Positions 1 through 15,991 of a stretch of DNA of 64,000 nucleotides are shown one piece after another. The stretch is from Pelobates cultripes. Lineage: Eukaryota; Chordata; Amphibia; Anura; Pelobatidae. How positions within the stretch are numbered: the stretch's first letter is position 1; each line of letters begins with the position of its first letter. The translations under genes were made by a program, and so were the position numbers. The stretch spans positions 109,454,692 through 109,518,691 of the forward strand of contig OW240917.1 of the NCBI GenBank assembly GCA_933207985.1, read 5' to 3'. The notes beneath the pieces were generated by a model. The model had not been told where the DNA came from. It was given only the letters and a program-made list of their open reading frames with translations, and did no database searches.

Positions 1-159
1 TTGTATAGATTGTGGTCTTTACGGCAGCAACACTACTTAGAAATGCATGTTTTGGGTGTGCCCTCAATTACCATTTTTTAAATTATAGGTCCTGAGTTAC
101 TATAAAAAGTCACATGTGTGCAACAAAAATTTTGACATATGTATATATACACACACACA

Positions 160-1750
<1,591 letters not shown>

Positions 1751-4735
1751 ATATATATATATATGCATACAATTATTCACTGGGAACTCTAACACGTAAT
1801 TCCGATGAAGAATGAGTTAATTTGTCCTTTGCCAAATAAATAAATAATATTTCAACTAGATGTCAATGTTCTGAAAGTATAGCTCAAATGATTGTGTGCC
1901 TCCTGACTTATGCAATTTTGTGACATTTGATACTATCCTGTAATTCACATAATTCCTCCTGAAATCCTTTGGAGTCTTAAATATTATTTTGCTGTGCTTC
2001 AGAATTAATGTGTTTCCTTGAAGTTATAATTGAATCCATACTTAATCAAATATGATAGCAGTACTTCATTTCTAAAATCATTATTTCAGCTAGCTTCTGT
2101 ATTTTTTTTTTTTATTAAGAAATACTTTGAGTTGACCCTCAAATCCTAGGTGGTGACGATGTTGAAAATATAGGAAGAACAAGGTAAACACAGCACTAGG
2201 AGTCAGATAAAAAGACAATGATGGGGAAAGTACATAGGCTGTTGCTGGGCTAAATATGCACTCATCAGCTTGCAGAGCACAGCATATTTTATTTTTTGTG
2301 CCTTTTTTCAATATTTTCCTTAAATTGCCCAATTAAAAATAATTAGAAAAGTGAGGTACAGCACCCAGCAAATAAAGTTCTCTCACACACTTAAGAATAT
2401 ATTTTAGGAATAAAATATATGCAGTATATCCCAAAATACATGTAAGAAATCCTAAAATCATGTAAAGATCAACCCATGGGAAACTGATAGTAGAAGTTGA
2501 CAACTGGTGTTCAAAATCTCTTCTAGCTTTTATTTCCCCAGCTAATTTGCACAGTAAGAAGTGGTTTTATTTACTTTGTATGCCTCAGATGCATTCTGTT
2601 TACTAATTGTGACATAGATTGAGTGCCGAATCCAGGCACCCGAGTTATTGCAAGAGTATTCATGCTTTCTGGATTTGAAATCACATATATTCAGAGGGAT
2701 GAATGAGAGCAGTTTGGCAGACATTGAGGCCTGTTTGGCAGCTCCACACACAGACACTAGTAAATGAATATTTTCTCGATCCGGTTACGCCATCTGACCA
2801 TCCAAATATTCTAGACCTCATCCTGACATCAGTCACTAACCTCCCTTTTTGCTGGAGTGGTTTTAGAGTGAGGTTTGGTATGTTGCAGCCTGCATGTTCA
2901 GAAAAGCCATAACCTTTCACACTTGCTGCATTTGCTGTGACATCGATATCGAGTCTCCATAACTGACGTGATAGAGCACATCAGCTCATAGTTCAGATTA
3001 TCTGACTAATTTCCAATACACAGAGGAGCAGGAACTTTCCATTATTCTATGGAATGTAAACAAACCATGCATTCTATTTTTATGTCATGTGCCAACCGGC
3101 ATTCTTCACTAGGAACACATTTTTAAGTTGCCAGTCTGTGGCTTTGACTGACCCCTGCCTCTATAAAGTATTGTTTATAGGAATCCATGGACTTGCTTGA
3201 ATATTTTTTTTTTTGTTTTTTTTTTTAAACCACAAGCTGGTATTTACCCTTTTCCCCTTTTTGTGGTTTGTGTGTTAATACTTTTTGCAATGCCTTGGAA
3301 AGTGGACCTGCACACAAATGATATACCCAACTGGTTATCCAACTTGCTTTCCTAGCCACCCAATATTCTTCCTAAAGGAAAAGTTTCCAGTGGAGCAGGC
3401 TGTGTCACTGAACTTGTTTTAATGTTTTTTTATTTAAAACATTAAGCGAATATTGACAGTATTTCCCCCACAAGCAACTTACAATAGTCAGAGCATGAGT
3501 AAGGGGGATCCAAGAAGGACATCTCATCCAATGGCCATGAAAGAGCAGAAGAAAAACAATTTAAACATTAAACCAGCCTTGCATTGTCGTGGGACAAAAA
3601 ATAAATAAAAAAATACTACTATAGCTGCATCTACTACTGTTTCTAAGCAAAATAAAAGTATTTGATCAGAAGCAATATTTTATACTCAATCTCTCCCGCC
3701 CAAATCTCTCCCAATTATTTTGGAAGACACCCAATTCCACGAGGGCAGAGACACCTAGGGGTGTCAAAGAACTGAAGGCATCAATAGCACATTTGTCTAC
3801 TAACGCAGACCTGGAGGCCCAAAACATTTGAGTTTGCAGTTGAAGTTCATGGCCTGCAACAGGCCATCCAAACTGTGAACAAAAAAAGGCCACATATTTG
3901 GCGAATCTCACCAAATTCAATTATGACTCTCCAATACAGATTCAGACAGGAGGGTGTCAGTACTACATTACAACAGAACTATGCAGTAGAGCATCTCTAA
4001 ATCAACCTAGAACCTTGTGGTGAACAGGCTAGAAGAACCAAAGCCCTAGGGGTTTAACCTCTGCCAGCTAAGATTTGGGCACAATGGCTACAGTGGACAC
4101 CACTATACTAGAAAAATGTTGCTTGGTCTAACAAATAGTAATTTTGGTAGCAAAATGCCTTTCCATTCTACCTTTTGTAAGTGGCTAAGGCTGGAGGTGT
4201 AATGGTGTAAAGGCAGGGGTACATAACTTACATCACTCCTGAAATTGTGGACTACATCTTGCATAACGCTCTTACAGCCATAATGCTGGCAAAACATCCA
4301 CAACATCTGGAGTGCCAAACCTTGGTGTAGGGAGTAATTTCTTGCACACATTAGGCCATATAATACCAACTAATCATCACCATCTCAATGAACCATTTGA
4401 CGGAATGGGTGATTAGCAGAATTAATGTGCTGCTGTTAAATATGCAGCAACTGACCAATACTAACAAGTCAACACGGAACATAAGTTCTAAGAAATGTTT
4501 CTCAGCACCTTATAGAATCAAATCCACAAATCCAGGCTATTCCAAGTCCTATCTATTATTAGAAATATGTGTATAAGGAAGTGTCCAATGAGTACATGCT
4601 CTTCTTTTTAACTAAAATATGCAGTTATGGTTAGTGTCTTTCTCAGAAACCACAGTACCCCATTGTTCAATATATTCCAGGCCTAGTGTGCTGAGGCTGT
4701 TGGTTGGCTCCCTCAGTAGTAAAGCAGCATAATGA

Positions 4736-5480
4736 CACCGACAGCCACAACATTAAGACCACCTGCCTAATATCATGTAGGTCTCCCTTGTTGCCAATAC
4801 AGCTCTGATGCGTCGATGCATGGACTTCACAAGACCTCTAGACATGTCCTGTGGTATCTGGCACCAAGACATTAGCAGCAAATCTTTTAAGTCCGGCAAG
4901 TTGCAAGGTGAGGCCTCTGAGGATCAGATCTATTGCTCCAGCACATCCCACAGATGTTCAATCAGATTGAGATCTGGAGAATTTGAAAACCAAGGAAACA
5001 CCTTGAACTCTTTGTCATGTTCCTCAAACCATTCCTAAACAATTTTTGCAGTGTGTCAGGGTGCACATTTCTATCATGGCCAGCATTATGTTTTTCAGCA
5101 ATTTGAGCTACAGTAGCTCTTCTTTTATCAGACTAGATGGGCTCCCCACGTACATCAATGAGCCTTGAGCCATCATGAACCTGACGCTGGTTTACCAGTT
5201 ATTCTTCCTTGCACCACTATTATTAGGTACTAACTAATGCCTACCAGGAACACCCCACAAAACTTGCTGTTTTTGAGATGCTCTGCTCTAGCTATCACTA
5301 TTTGGCCTTTGTCAAAGTCATTCAAATATTTTCACTTGGCCATTTTTCCTGCCTCCAACACATGAAATTCAAGAACTGACTACTTACTTGCTTGCTAATA
5401 TATCCCACCACGTGGCAAGTGCCATAGTATTGATATAATCAATATTATTCCCTTCACCTGTCAGTGACTTTAATGTGTAT
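4736..5480 (-). mobile_element. Tc1-like element, second family, decayed fragment
   Basis: The fragment begins with the reverse of a terminal motif (AGCCACAACATTAAGACCAC) and ends near GTCAGTGACTTTAATG, with remnants of a transposase C-terminus in between on the minus strand. Its pattern matches the fragments at 28201-28872 and 57835-58085. No open transposase frame survives. Confidence 0.75.
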
Positions 5481-6005
5481 ACCAGGATCATGGAAGGAAA
5501 GGACAGGCAAGTGTTTACAACCACTAACTTGTCATTTTATCCCTTGATATCACTTGTACATACTCCCTTACATTGAGGTATGGTAAAGTGGAATGCCAGA
5601 GGGCGGGATAAAAGAGGACATGCTAGTGATGCGAAATGTGTGGCTTAAAGAGGGGATGGACCAAAGCATAGGCTGTCAATCAATCGGGACAGCCCACTAA
5701 GGGCAGTGCAAGCAAGAAGCACTGTTTCAGCAGTCTCTGTATGAACCTAGTGCCCTGATGAGCTCCACCTAGACTGTTTAGGGGCCATTCCCTGGTGCCC
5801 CCAAAAGCAGGACAACAGGGAACAAAGTTGGGATGGTGGGACAGGAAGAAGAAATCTGGACATTTGGGAGGCCTGTATGTAGCACTCTCACAGTAAATTT
5901 TAATCATGGTAGTTAGAGACACTGCAGGCCTAGTTTACAGCCTAGCCTAAGCTTCCCATTTAGACACTCATTCACTTGCTTAATGGAAGTGAACAAAAAT
6001 GTTAA

Positions 6006-6575
6006 AGGATCACTATAGGGTCAGGAACACAAACATGTATTCCTGACCCTATAGTGTTAAAACCACCATCTAGCCCCTCTGTGCCCCTCATGCCTCCATA
6101 AATATAGCAATATCTTACTGTATTCAATCCTGAAGCTGTAACTCTGCATGCTGTTTGCTTCAGAAAAAAACAAGCTGTCTGCTGACATCATCAGAGGTGG
6201 TAGCCTGATCCAATCACAATGCTTCAAATAGGATTGGCGGAGACTGACAAGGAGGCAGATCAGGGGCAGAGCCAGCATGATTCAAACACAGCCCTGGCCA
6301 ATCTGCATCTCCTCATAGAGATTAATTGAATCAATTAATCTCTCTCAGAGGGAGGAGATACTGAATGTTTGGATGCATATTAGGCAGTCATGACCCAGGA
6401 AGAATCTCTAACAGATATCTGAGGAGAGGGCAGTCAATGTATCACTAGGCTGTAATGTAAACACTGCATTTTCTCTGAAAAGGCAGTGTTTACAGCAAAA
6501 AGCCTGAAGGTAATGATTCTGCTCACCAGAACAAATTCAATAAGCTGTAGTTGTTCAGGTGACTTTAGTGTCCCT
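6006..6575 (-). mobile_element. TTAA-flanked miniature element, family A, copy 1
   Basis: It is bounded by TTAA at 6002-6005 and 6576-6579, with inner ends AGGATCACTATAG and its mirror ending AGTGTCCCT. A 20-odd-base hairpin around GTCAGGAACAC and its complement sits inside the left end. It is 570 bp, exactly the length of the copy at 28902-29471, in the opposite orientation. TTAA targets suggest mobilisation by a piggyBac-type transposase (inference); no coding capacity. Confidence 0.85.
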
Positions 6576-7079
6576 TTAAGTACTAACTGGCTGCTGGCAG
6601 TGCTAGCAGTTGAATAATCACTGAAGCCATGAGGGTTAACCAAGTGTGGGCTGGCCTGCACTTGGTAGCCAGCCGACACACACAAAAAAAGTAAGAAAAA
6701 ATAATTAAAAGCCTATAAAATCTCCATATTACTATAATAAAATAACTAGGTTATAGTGAGGGAGTGAGGGGTGCCAATAAAACATTTAAAAAATATATAA
6801 GTATACTTACCATATGTCTTCTTTCTTCCAATCCTTCTCATCTTCAGCCCCAAAAAAGACTAAATTAAAATACAAGATTGCGTGATGCAGCTCTGTAAAA
6901 TAAAAAAAAACCTAATAAAAAAAGTCCTCATGGGTTAAACAAGAATTTCATTGCGTTGTGTTTTATATTTGTTTTGTGACCTACCTTTTTTTACTTTACA
7001 GAGTTGTGTTGCGGGATTATATATTTTCATTTGGCTGTAAGTATACGTTGTTTTTTTTAACAGTTATTAGTTTCATTGG

Positions 7080-7670
7080 CTCCCCCTCAAAATGATTAGG
7101 GTTAAGGTTGAGGTATTTATTTTCTATGGGGGGTTGCTAGGGGAATTATGGACACATAGCCACCCGGGGGGTGGACAATAACATGCCCATACCTCCTTGT
7201 TTAATCAATTAGAATCCTCACCCACTGTCAATGCGTGGGGACTGAGAGGGACATTATATCCCTCCCCCAACTATTAATATTAGAGCCCAAAAACTGCTGC
7301 CAAAGGGTCGGGGGGAGAAGACCTTCCTCCTAAATATTATTATTATGGCCCCAACCACCACCATTGGCTGGGGGCCTGGGGTACTGTAATATAATAGCCA
7401 CCACCGGCTGTCAATAGGTGGTGGGGGGACATAAGAATGCCCCCTCCATTTATTTTATTAAATAAGCTCTATCCGCTGCCAGGGGTGGAGGCAGACAAGT
7501 GGACGGTTATCTGTATACTTGTTTTAAAGTCCATCACCCAATTGCCAATGATAGGGGCACAGGGGTGCTATGCCCCCCTTGTTATTTTACAGACCCTATC
7601 CTCATGAGTTGGGGGCCTTTCTAGCAATTAGGCAGCAATGCCTGCCCAGTTACTAGTTGTAAATGTTTAG
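7080..7670. repeat. Degenerate tandem array, period about 100 bases
   Basis: Recurrent blocks alternate G-rich segments such as GGTGGTGGGGGGACAT with phrases such as CCCCTCC, ATTTATT and ATTAGAGCCC. Units are too diverged to align by eye with confidence. It may be the inner array of an older element whose ends I could not find; an AAGACATATGGTAAGTATAC block lies on the minus strand at about 6803-6822. Confidence 0.45.
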
Positions 7671-7694
7671 TAGATATTTATACATGCCCCTACC

Positions 7695-7757
7695 AGCCTT
7701 TCATAGTACAGCGCTACGGAATCTGATGGCGCTATATAAATAATAATAAAATAATAA
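7695..7757 (-). repeat. Retroposon tail with ATT run
   Basis: The sequence carries AGCGCTACGGAATCTGATGG followed by CGCTATATAAATAATAATAA. The same tail occurs in the opposite orientation at 27669-27740. It resembles the 3' end of a LINE or SINE common in frog genomes (recalled, not checked). Confidence 0.6.
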
Positions 7758-8339
7758 TATGGGGGGACTTATTAACCACTGTAGACTTTTTAATCTTTTT
7801 ATTTATCAACCTACTGAAGGAGGTGGCTGGCTTGTGAGTGTTGGCCAGCTGCAACATACTTAACCCTCATGCAGCCAAGGGTTTTTATCTATTTGCACGC
7901 TAGATGCGAATGCTACCAGTGGGCAAACAGTTATGATTTTTTTTTTTAAATCCCGGCCTGGCTGAAATCGTTTTGGGCCTGAATTGCAAATTCCAGACAT
8001 TGTTAAAAATAGTATGAAAAATGTCTGAATTTTGCAGCCCAAATGGCCCCATCCCATATGAAGTCTAATGGCTTTTCACCATTTAGACTTTAGTGAACAA
8101 TGCTGTACGTTTGTCTCTAGTTCCCCTAATGCTAACCTGAGCTCTATAGACATAATATTAAATGAAGCACTTTCAATAGAAATGTAATGAAGCTAATTCT
8201 TTTAAAACAATCCCATATCAGAGACATGCAAAAGGTCAAATTTTGTTTTTAAATGCACCTTTTTGACTGACAACTTAAATGCATTCTATTTCCACAATTG
8301 GACAAATAAAGGAATTTTTAGATAATTTCCCTATAACAT

Positions 8340-8340
<1 letters not shown>

Positions 8341-8423
<83 letters not shown>
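8341..8423. repeat. (AT)n(AC)n microsatellite
   Basis: About 40 bases of alternating AT pass directly into about 42 bases of AC. Confidence 0.98.
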
Positions 8424-8424
<1 letters not shown>

Positions 8425-10150
8425 TGCATTTGTGCAGTTGATAGTAGTTAAATTGTGATTAAACCAACGGATTATACGATTTTTCCTTCAGTGGTTATTG
8501 CACATTAACCAAAAAAAAAAAAAAAAACCTCAGTCATGAATGGGTTAATTCCTAGTCCCAAGAGGTGCTGTATAAACCCATGGATATGTGTAACATTTCC
8601 AACATATTTCAAAAGTCATCTTCCATATGCTTGATTGATGAAGCTCTCACTATATACACTCAGATAATACCATTAGTATACAAACATTGGGGGGGATCTT
8701 GATTTGAAGGGTGTGGGAGGGAGATTTACATCTGGTCTAGTAAGAACAAGTTGTCCCCTAGTCAAAAACCTGTCAGCTAGCCTGTGACTGAGCTGCAAAC
8801 CAGAGGCGTCATTCTGCTCTTGCCAAGTCCTGCACACACCCTATTAACACACAAATGAATGGCATTATTTTTTATTACTTCAGAAAAGAGCTATTTAAAT
8901 TGGGTTTCGTCCCAACAAGGGAATGATTAAACACACCACAACTAGCATCAGTGAATCGCAGACCACAAGTAAGGAAACATGGAGTGTTCTTTACCCAAAT
9001 ACTGCTCACCCTGTAAGCTCCAAACACTGGATAGATTTGGGATGAGCCAAACTTTTGGCCAATAGAATCAACACTCTACCCCCTTTTGGAACGTCTCTGA
9101 GACTGTGTGGGGAGGGAGGCTCAGTGTATTTGCTGAAAGTCTTGAAAGTTCAATAGAATCTTTCCTGCTTGTCTCACCTGCAGGCAATATCTCCTTGTAA
9201 AAGCAGGCAGTTCATTTAATGCCCCTTACAATCAATACATAACAAGATTTTTTTTTCTAAGCATATAAAATTAGCAGTCTGTTATCTCCTGTATATAAAC
9301 CATTTACCCATCTCATATATTATTATATATTGTACTCGTTAATCCTGTCAGTTCCACATAAATCACAGTCATTTACCATAACCTGAATAGTCAAAGGGAT
9401 AACACATGACTACTTCACATGACATATCTGAGACTCAGGTTAGTTGTCAAACCATTCTAAAAGAGTTGATAAATTGCACTGGACACACTGCCAGGGCAGT
9501 CCTGGCACCATAAGCACTACAATTGGCTTTAATATAGTGAATAAAATGTATATATTAACCCCTTCAGATATGTTATGTTAATTATTACCCCTAGATATTA
9601 CCCCTTCTAGTTTCATGAAGCTGATTATGTTTGGTGATTATTGTGGGACTGAAAGAGTTAATGAAGACACATCAGTGAAATGGTGTGTGACAGAGCCTGC
9701 TCCAATCAAGCTCTATTTTGCATCGCTGGGACTGCTCTAGGGGACCGGGGACAATTACCCCTATTGCCTCTTAGTTACAAAATAATAAATTAGAGAAGAC
9801 TGATAACTATATGCCTAGAAAAAAAAAAAAGCAGACTTGTTTTTTACTGATTGCAGGGGACATTAAAGTGAAAGCCTGCTTTTTGCTGTGTGCAGGTGAG
9901 ATAAGCAGTTGTGATTTATTGACCTTTTAGGACTTTCAGCATTTACACTACCTTCCTCCCCCTCCTGCCCTCCTCACACAGTAACACAGATTTACAGGGA
10001 ACCAACTTTAGCAGTACACAGATCAGGGACATGGGGTCTGCTCTGCCCCTATCTAACTACCCCTGCCGCACTATAAAATAAATACCCCATCAAACCCTCC
10101 CACACAGCCATCCCTTAACCCTTTCCATGCAGTCTGTGTAAGCCATTTAA

Positions 10151-10267
<117 letters not shown>

Positions 10268-13020
10268 TAGTGGCAGCAGCCGGGGTGACCATGTAATATA
10301 TGGGGGAGCAGGGATGTACAGAAGTGGTCAGAGCTGTTCAATGCTTGGAGCCGGGTGGGGGACATGCCACGTCTACACACTTTACTAGCAGGAAGACACA
10401 GGGGCTGTAATAGAAAGGGAAGGGGCTGTGATATGGAGAGGGGGGCAGTCACAATGCAGGATCTTGGGGTGACTGGGAGGTGCTCTGTTTACAATAATAG
10501 ATCCATATTTGCTACAGAGAAAGCTACATTGTTCACCAATGGAATCAGAGAGGAATGTAACATATCATTAGCAAACAATGCACTATAACAGTACTAGCAT
10601 AAAACTGATACCTTGTATTTGCCAATGTCTTACTATTAAAAAGTAGATACATAGATTGCACAATTACAAATGTAACCTGATGAGAAATTGTGAGTTATGC
10701 TGCATACAATACAATCAGTTATTTTCTCCCCAATCTATTACATGCAGTTCTAGAGCAAAGTAGTAAAGGTGAAGGGATCAGGATATGCTTCACTGGTTGC
10801 CATGGTGACTGCTCCATATTCAGCACTTTGCGCAACAGACTGACTCTTTATAAATAGAGTTTTTTTTGTATCTGTTAGATTGTAACAGCAGAGACATTGG
10901 CTGTGCTGTGAATATCACAGCAGGATGGTTGAAATACTTGGTTTTCTGTAATGTTTATATATAGTCTAGCCCATTTCTTTTGGAATAAAAGGCACTTTTA
11001 CCTAAGCTTGGTCTTTCATCCCATCTATATAATTGTACAGCTACAGGATCTAGAACTGAAATAATTGGCATCCTGTCTTTCAGCTCGCTGACATATATAT
11101 ATTCCTATGGACTTTCATGTGTCAGTGCCTATGGTGTTGCTGGGTACATGACATATTCAGCACTGTGGCATTTTTCTGGGCAGATAAAAATGTAAAAACT
11201 GAAAATCCAGTTTGTGATGATTAACACAGTTACACTCTAAGGCTACATACTGTTTGTCCCTAATTTGTACTTTTATAAAATGTGCACTTTGCCCATCTTA
11301 CACCCTGTCATGTGTTTAAGTGGTACCCTAAAGGGATACATGGGAGCAGAGCGTCCCTCTTGTTTTATGTTACTTTTGTGCTACATCAAGTTCTATTTTA
11401 TCAATTAAGAAAAAATCTAGCTACAAAAGTGTCATGCAAACAAATGTCTAAATAAAAAAAAAAAGGCCAAACTGAAAGCAAAATAAAAGATCACATTAGG
11501 TCCTACCCCCTTTCATTAGGTCCCACCTCCTCACAATCTGCACCAGGCAGCAGGGCATGTTGTCCTCAAATAGCTTTTCAGCTGGTAACCTTTTCCTTTT
11601 AGCTCTGCCACCCTGTGCCGATTGTGAGGGGGCAGAGCCTAACGAGAGTAGGTGGGACATAATGTGAGTTGGTGGGGCCTAGCGTTGCACACCTAGCCGA
11701 TCTCGCTCTTTGCACTCACCAAGTGTGTGATTATATTTCAATTTACAGAGTAGGAGATAAAATCTTCTAAAGTAAGTTAACATCTATTGAAAATTAAATA
11801 ATGTTTTCCATGCAGGCTGTGTGAGTTAGAGCCAAGGTAGGCTATGGACAGAAACAAACGTGATTTAACTTCCAAATGGCAGAGAATTGAGCAGTGCCAA
11901 AACTGCTTCATTAAGCTAAAGTTGCTTTGGTGACAATAGTGTCCCTTTAAACTGATTGATCAGTTTAAAAATGAAATGCAAAGAGTTTCTATACAGGACA
12001 AATCGATTTGCTGTCAAATTAATCGGTTTGTTTAAGTAAGAGTGCAACAAACGCATAGTCTAGTATACCCCTAGTGCATTACTTCTTGGAATTAGTAAAA
12101 ATACATTATTGCAAATAGTACTGCACACACAAGGGATGGATATAACATTTCTGCCTAAATAGCAGGATACTGACATGTTATATAAAGGGTGGTAAGCTAG
12201 AAAACAGCCATACATATCTCTCTTTATCAGCGCTCTTGTAGGAAACATACACAGTCTTTATGTAAGTATGTCTTGGTATATGTGCATGCCATGAGTAATG
12301 TTTAACTTGGCAAAATAGTTGCTACTGTGGATGCAAAGTGCTAAATTTTGAGATATATTCTTTTGGTTTCCATGGTGATTGCTCTTTTTGAAAGAGTTAC
12401 TCAAAGCATCATAACTACTACAGTTCAGAGTACTGGTTATGATGCTTGGAGTATCCTGGCCCCGTCCCCAGGTACTTGGACAATCCATTTTGCAACAGAT
12501 GACTTAGAGCTTTTGCACTGTTGGGGAACCTGGTACCAGCAATTTATTGGCTGAGAGTTTCAGATGTCCACCTTCAGTCTATGAATGCATGTGCATAGGA
12601 ACACTATTCCTGGAAACGAATGACTAATGTGAGTTACACATAGAGTAGCTGAGGGGTTAAGCTCTGTATGCACACTGCTTCAAAGCAAAACACTGCACAT
12701 GCAGGCTCCAGGCACCATAACCACTTCAAAACACGGAAGTAGTTGTGGTGTCTTTAACACTTTCCTATAGTATAGCACAGGCCCGGACTGGCCATCGGGC
12801 ATACCGGGCAAATGCCCGGTGGGCCGCGATGGCCGTGGGGCCGAGGCCGGCAGGGAGATCACAGGATCTCCCCGGCCGGCTCCTGCAGGGCCAGCGCTAC
12901 CCGAGCGCCGGCCCCGCTGTGTGCCTCCATGGGCCGGTGGGGAGATCAAAGATCTCCCTTTACCGGCCCAGAGACACTTCCAGGCGGCCGCTTGCTGGGG
13001 TGTGAGGGAGGGAGGAGAGG

Positions 13021-13144
13021 ACCGGCGGAGCTCTATCCAGCAGCTCCGCCGGGTCCTCTCGCGGGATTCTGAGCGTTGCCGCGGTTACCGCGGCAACGCT
13101 CAGATCTCGCGAGAGTGAACTCTAGCCTACAGGCTAGAGTTCAC
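13021..13144. repeat. GC-rich inverted repeats of hAT element 1
   Basis: Three hairpins lie side by side: GGCGGAGCT with its complement at 13023-13053, CTGAGCGTTGCCGCGG with its complement at 13069-13103, and GTGAACTCTAGCCT with its complement at 13115-13144. The middle hairpin and the adjoining AGATCTCGCGAGA are related to the palindrome of the hAT element at 54033-56272. Confidence 0.9.
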
Positions 13145-13335
13145 GCTCACCACTAGGACCACCAGGGATCAGGCAGCATGGCTCTCCCATGGCAGAACGG
13201 CTCCCCCCCCGTCCCAGGCAAAACGGCCCCCCCCCTCCCAGGCTATAGGTAAGAAGGGAGGGGGGGGATATAACTTTTTTTTAAAATTATTATTATTAAT
13301 AAAAAAAAAAAAATTAATTTAAATTAAAAAAAATC

Positions 13336-14525
13336 ACACTCACACACATCACCCCAGACACACAGCACCCAGACACACACACAGCACCCCCAGATACACA
13401 CATCACCCCCAGACACACAACACCCAGACACACACAGTACCCAGACACACACAGCACCCCCAGACACACAGCACCCCCAGACATACACATCACCCCCAGA
13501 CACACACAGCACCCCCAGACACACCCAGACACACACAGCACCCCCAGACACACACAGCAGCACCCCCAGACACACAGCACCCCAGACGGGCCAGCTTTTG
13601 GCAGACACCAAGCACTGAACACACAACGCAGACACACACGGTACCCAGACACGCACAGTACCCAGACGCACACAGTACCCGGTACCGCAGCACCCCCAGA
13701 CACACAGCACCCCCGACACACAGCACCCCAGGCATGCATCACCCCCAGACACACACAGCACCCCCAGACACACGACGCAGACGCACACACAGTACCCAGA
13801 CACACACAGCACCCCAGACACACACAGCACCCCCAGACACACACAGCACCCCGGGCCACACTAGCACCCCAGACACACACATCGCCCCAGACGCACAACA
13901 CCCACAGACACACAACGCAGACACACAGTACCCAGACACACACAGCACCCCAGACACACACAGCGCACCCAGACTCACACAGCGCACCCAGACACACACA
14001 GCGCACCCAGACACACACAGCACACCCACAGACACACACAGCGCACCCAGACACACACAGTACCCAGACGCACACAGCACCCCCAGACACACCCCAGCAC
14101 CCCAGACACACACAGCGCCCCAGACACACCACTGAACTTACACACACACATCACCCCAGACACACAACGCAGACACGCACGAGTACCCAGACACACACAG
14201 CACCCCGAGCCGCACGGCACCCCAGACACACACAGCACCCCAGACGCACACATCACACCCCCAGACACACACATCCACACCCCAGACACACACAGCACTG
14301 AACACACCACCACAGCGCCCCAGACACACACAGCACCCCCAGACACACAGCACCCCCAGACACACAGCACCCAGAGACACACAGCACCCCCAGAGACACA
14401 CAGCACCCCCAGACACACACAGCACCCCCAGACACACACAGCGCACCCAGACACACACAGCGCACTCAGGCACACAGCACCCTCACTCACACACAGCACC
14501 CTCACTCACACACAGCACCCTCGCT

Positions 14526-14530
<5 letters not shown>
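13336..14530. repeat. Degenerate tandem array in hAT element 1
   Basis: About 1.2 kb of variants of CACCCCCAGACACACACAG, with unit lengths of about 15 to 21 bases. It produces long low-complexity open frames on both strands that should not be read as genes. Confidence 0.95.
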
Positions 14531-14560
<30 letters not shown>

Positions 14561-14749
14561 TACATATATATATATATATATTTACAGATATATATATATA
14601 TATATATAAAATAACCCTCAGTGAGTTAACAGACAAAGAAAATTAGAATGTGACGGCAGATAAAAACACCCTCACACACAGCACCCCTCTTACATACACA
14701 CACACTGCGCCCCTCACACATACAATACGTCCAAATATATATATGTATG

Positions 14750-14788
<39 letters not shown>

Positions 14789-15991
14789 TACAGCACTACA
14801 TACATTACGCTCCAGATACACGCTAGATCCCTTACCTTATATGCACTCTTAATCCTCTATACACACACACACACACAATCTCCTATACACACTCTGGGTC
14901 CTTTACACACTAGATCTCCTACACACACACTGCACCACCTACACACACACTACATTCCTTGTCAACAAACACATACAACATTCTCTAAACACACCCTCTC
15001 TACAACCCCTACACACACTACGTCACCTATACACACACACTACAGCCCGTATGCACACACTCGCTACATCCCCTATAACACTATGCCACCTATACACACA
15101 CTCTCTACAGCCCCTAGCCACACATATTACACCACAAACACATATGAAATTGACCTATTTACACAATACCACACCACACTCTACACACACGCAATCCCAC
15201 AAGCAGGCTCCAAACACATGCACCATACACTTTCCTGGCCCTTTTGTCCTCTGGTATCCCACTTGTTGAGACACCAGAGACAATTTAAAAGCAAACACAG
15301 CGCAAGCATGTTATTAGATTTGCTTGCGCTGCGCAGAACAAATACAAGGCCTTTTTCTAATGCCAGAGCTCTTCAGCGCAGCTCTGCGCATTGAACCAAC
15401 ATGCTCACTTTGAGAGGAGGCGTGCTTGTCATTAGTGATGACAAAACACACCCTCTCTGGCCCCGCCCTCTTCTTAGGGGGCCGCTCTGATTGAAAAATG
15501 CCCGGGCCTAATTTTTTCCCCAGTCCGGCCCTGGTATAGCATCTATTATTGCCTTTATAAATCTCCCCCTTCAAGTATATTTACCTGACTAGGACTCCTC
15601 AGGGCACACATTTTAGTGAATTACTGAGTCTTTTGATGTGGACTTTTTACAACAAAAGTCTCTACGACAAGGTTAAATTAGGATAAATATGTGTATTGTG
15701 TAATTGAGAATTAATTTATAAACTAAAATTTCTATTTACCTGACATTTTCTTCAGCCTCTACTGAGATGATATCCATAGGAGTTACGAGTAGGTGTTTTC
15801 TAGGTGCTTCTTTTACCTACTCGCCTCTACGGTTCGAGAGAGTACATTCATTGTCACAGCCGTAAACCAACAACAGTTTGGCTATAACTGTACAAAAGTT
15901 CCATTTATGAATTTACTCCATGTTAAGTTTGTTTGTCAAAGTTTCATACTTGGGTAATAATAGGATATTTGTTAATTATTTTTCTGGTTAG

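Larger units (their letters stand above)
12778..15533 (+). mobile_element. hAT-type non-autonomous element 1, 2756 bp, with internal array
   Basis: The left end is CAGGCCCGGACTGG and the right end is CCAGTCCGGCCCTG, its near-perfect complement. Both sides carry the perfect 8-bp duplication GTATAGCA, at 12770-12777 and 15534-15541. TIRs starting CAG and 8-bp duplications are hallmarks of hAT transposons. In order inside: GC-rich left segment, inverted repeats at 13021-13144, AGGTAAGA at 13247, a C/A-rich degenerate array (13336-14530), TA/CA microsatellites, and a second simple-sequence zone to about 15230. A short match to the LINE 3' tail at 48010 lies near 14645-14668. No transposase frame is present. 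Confidence 0.93.

Noticed and set aside
13314..14147. 277-residue minus-strand open frame rich in Cys, Val and Gly, with overlapping frames on both strands
   Set aside because: It is translation of the degenerate CACCCCCAGACACACAC array inside a hAT element; several frames are open at once and there is no domain.
13336..14530. Possible CRISPR-like array
   Set aside because: Units are short, variable and without distinct spacers, and the genome is eukaryotic.
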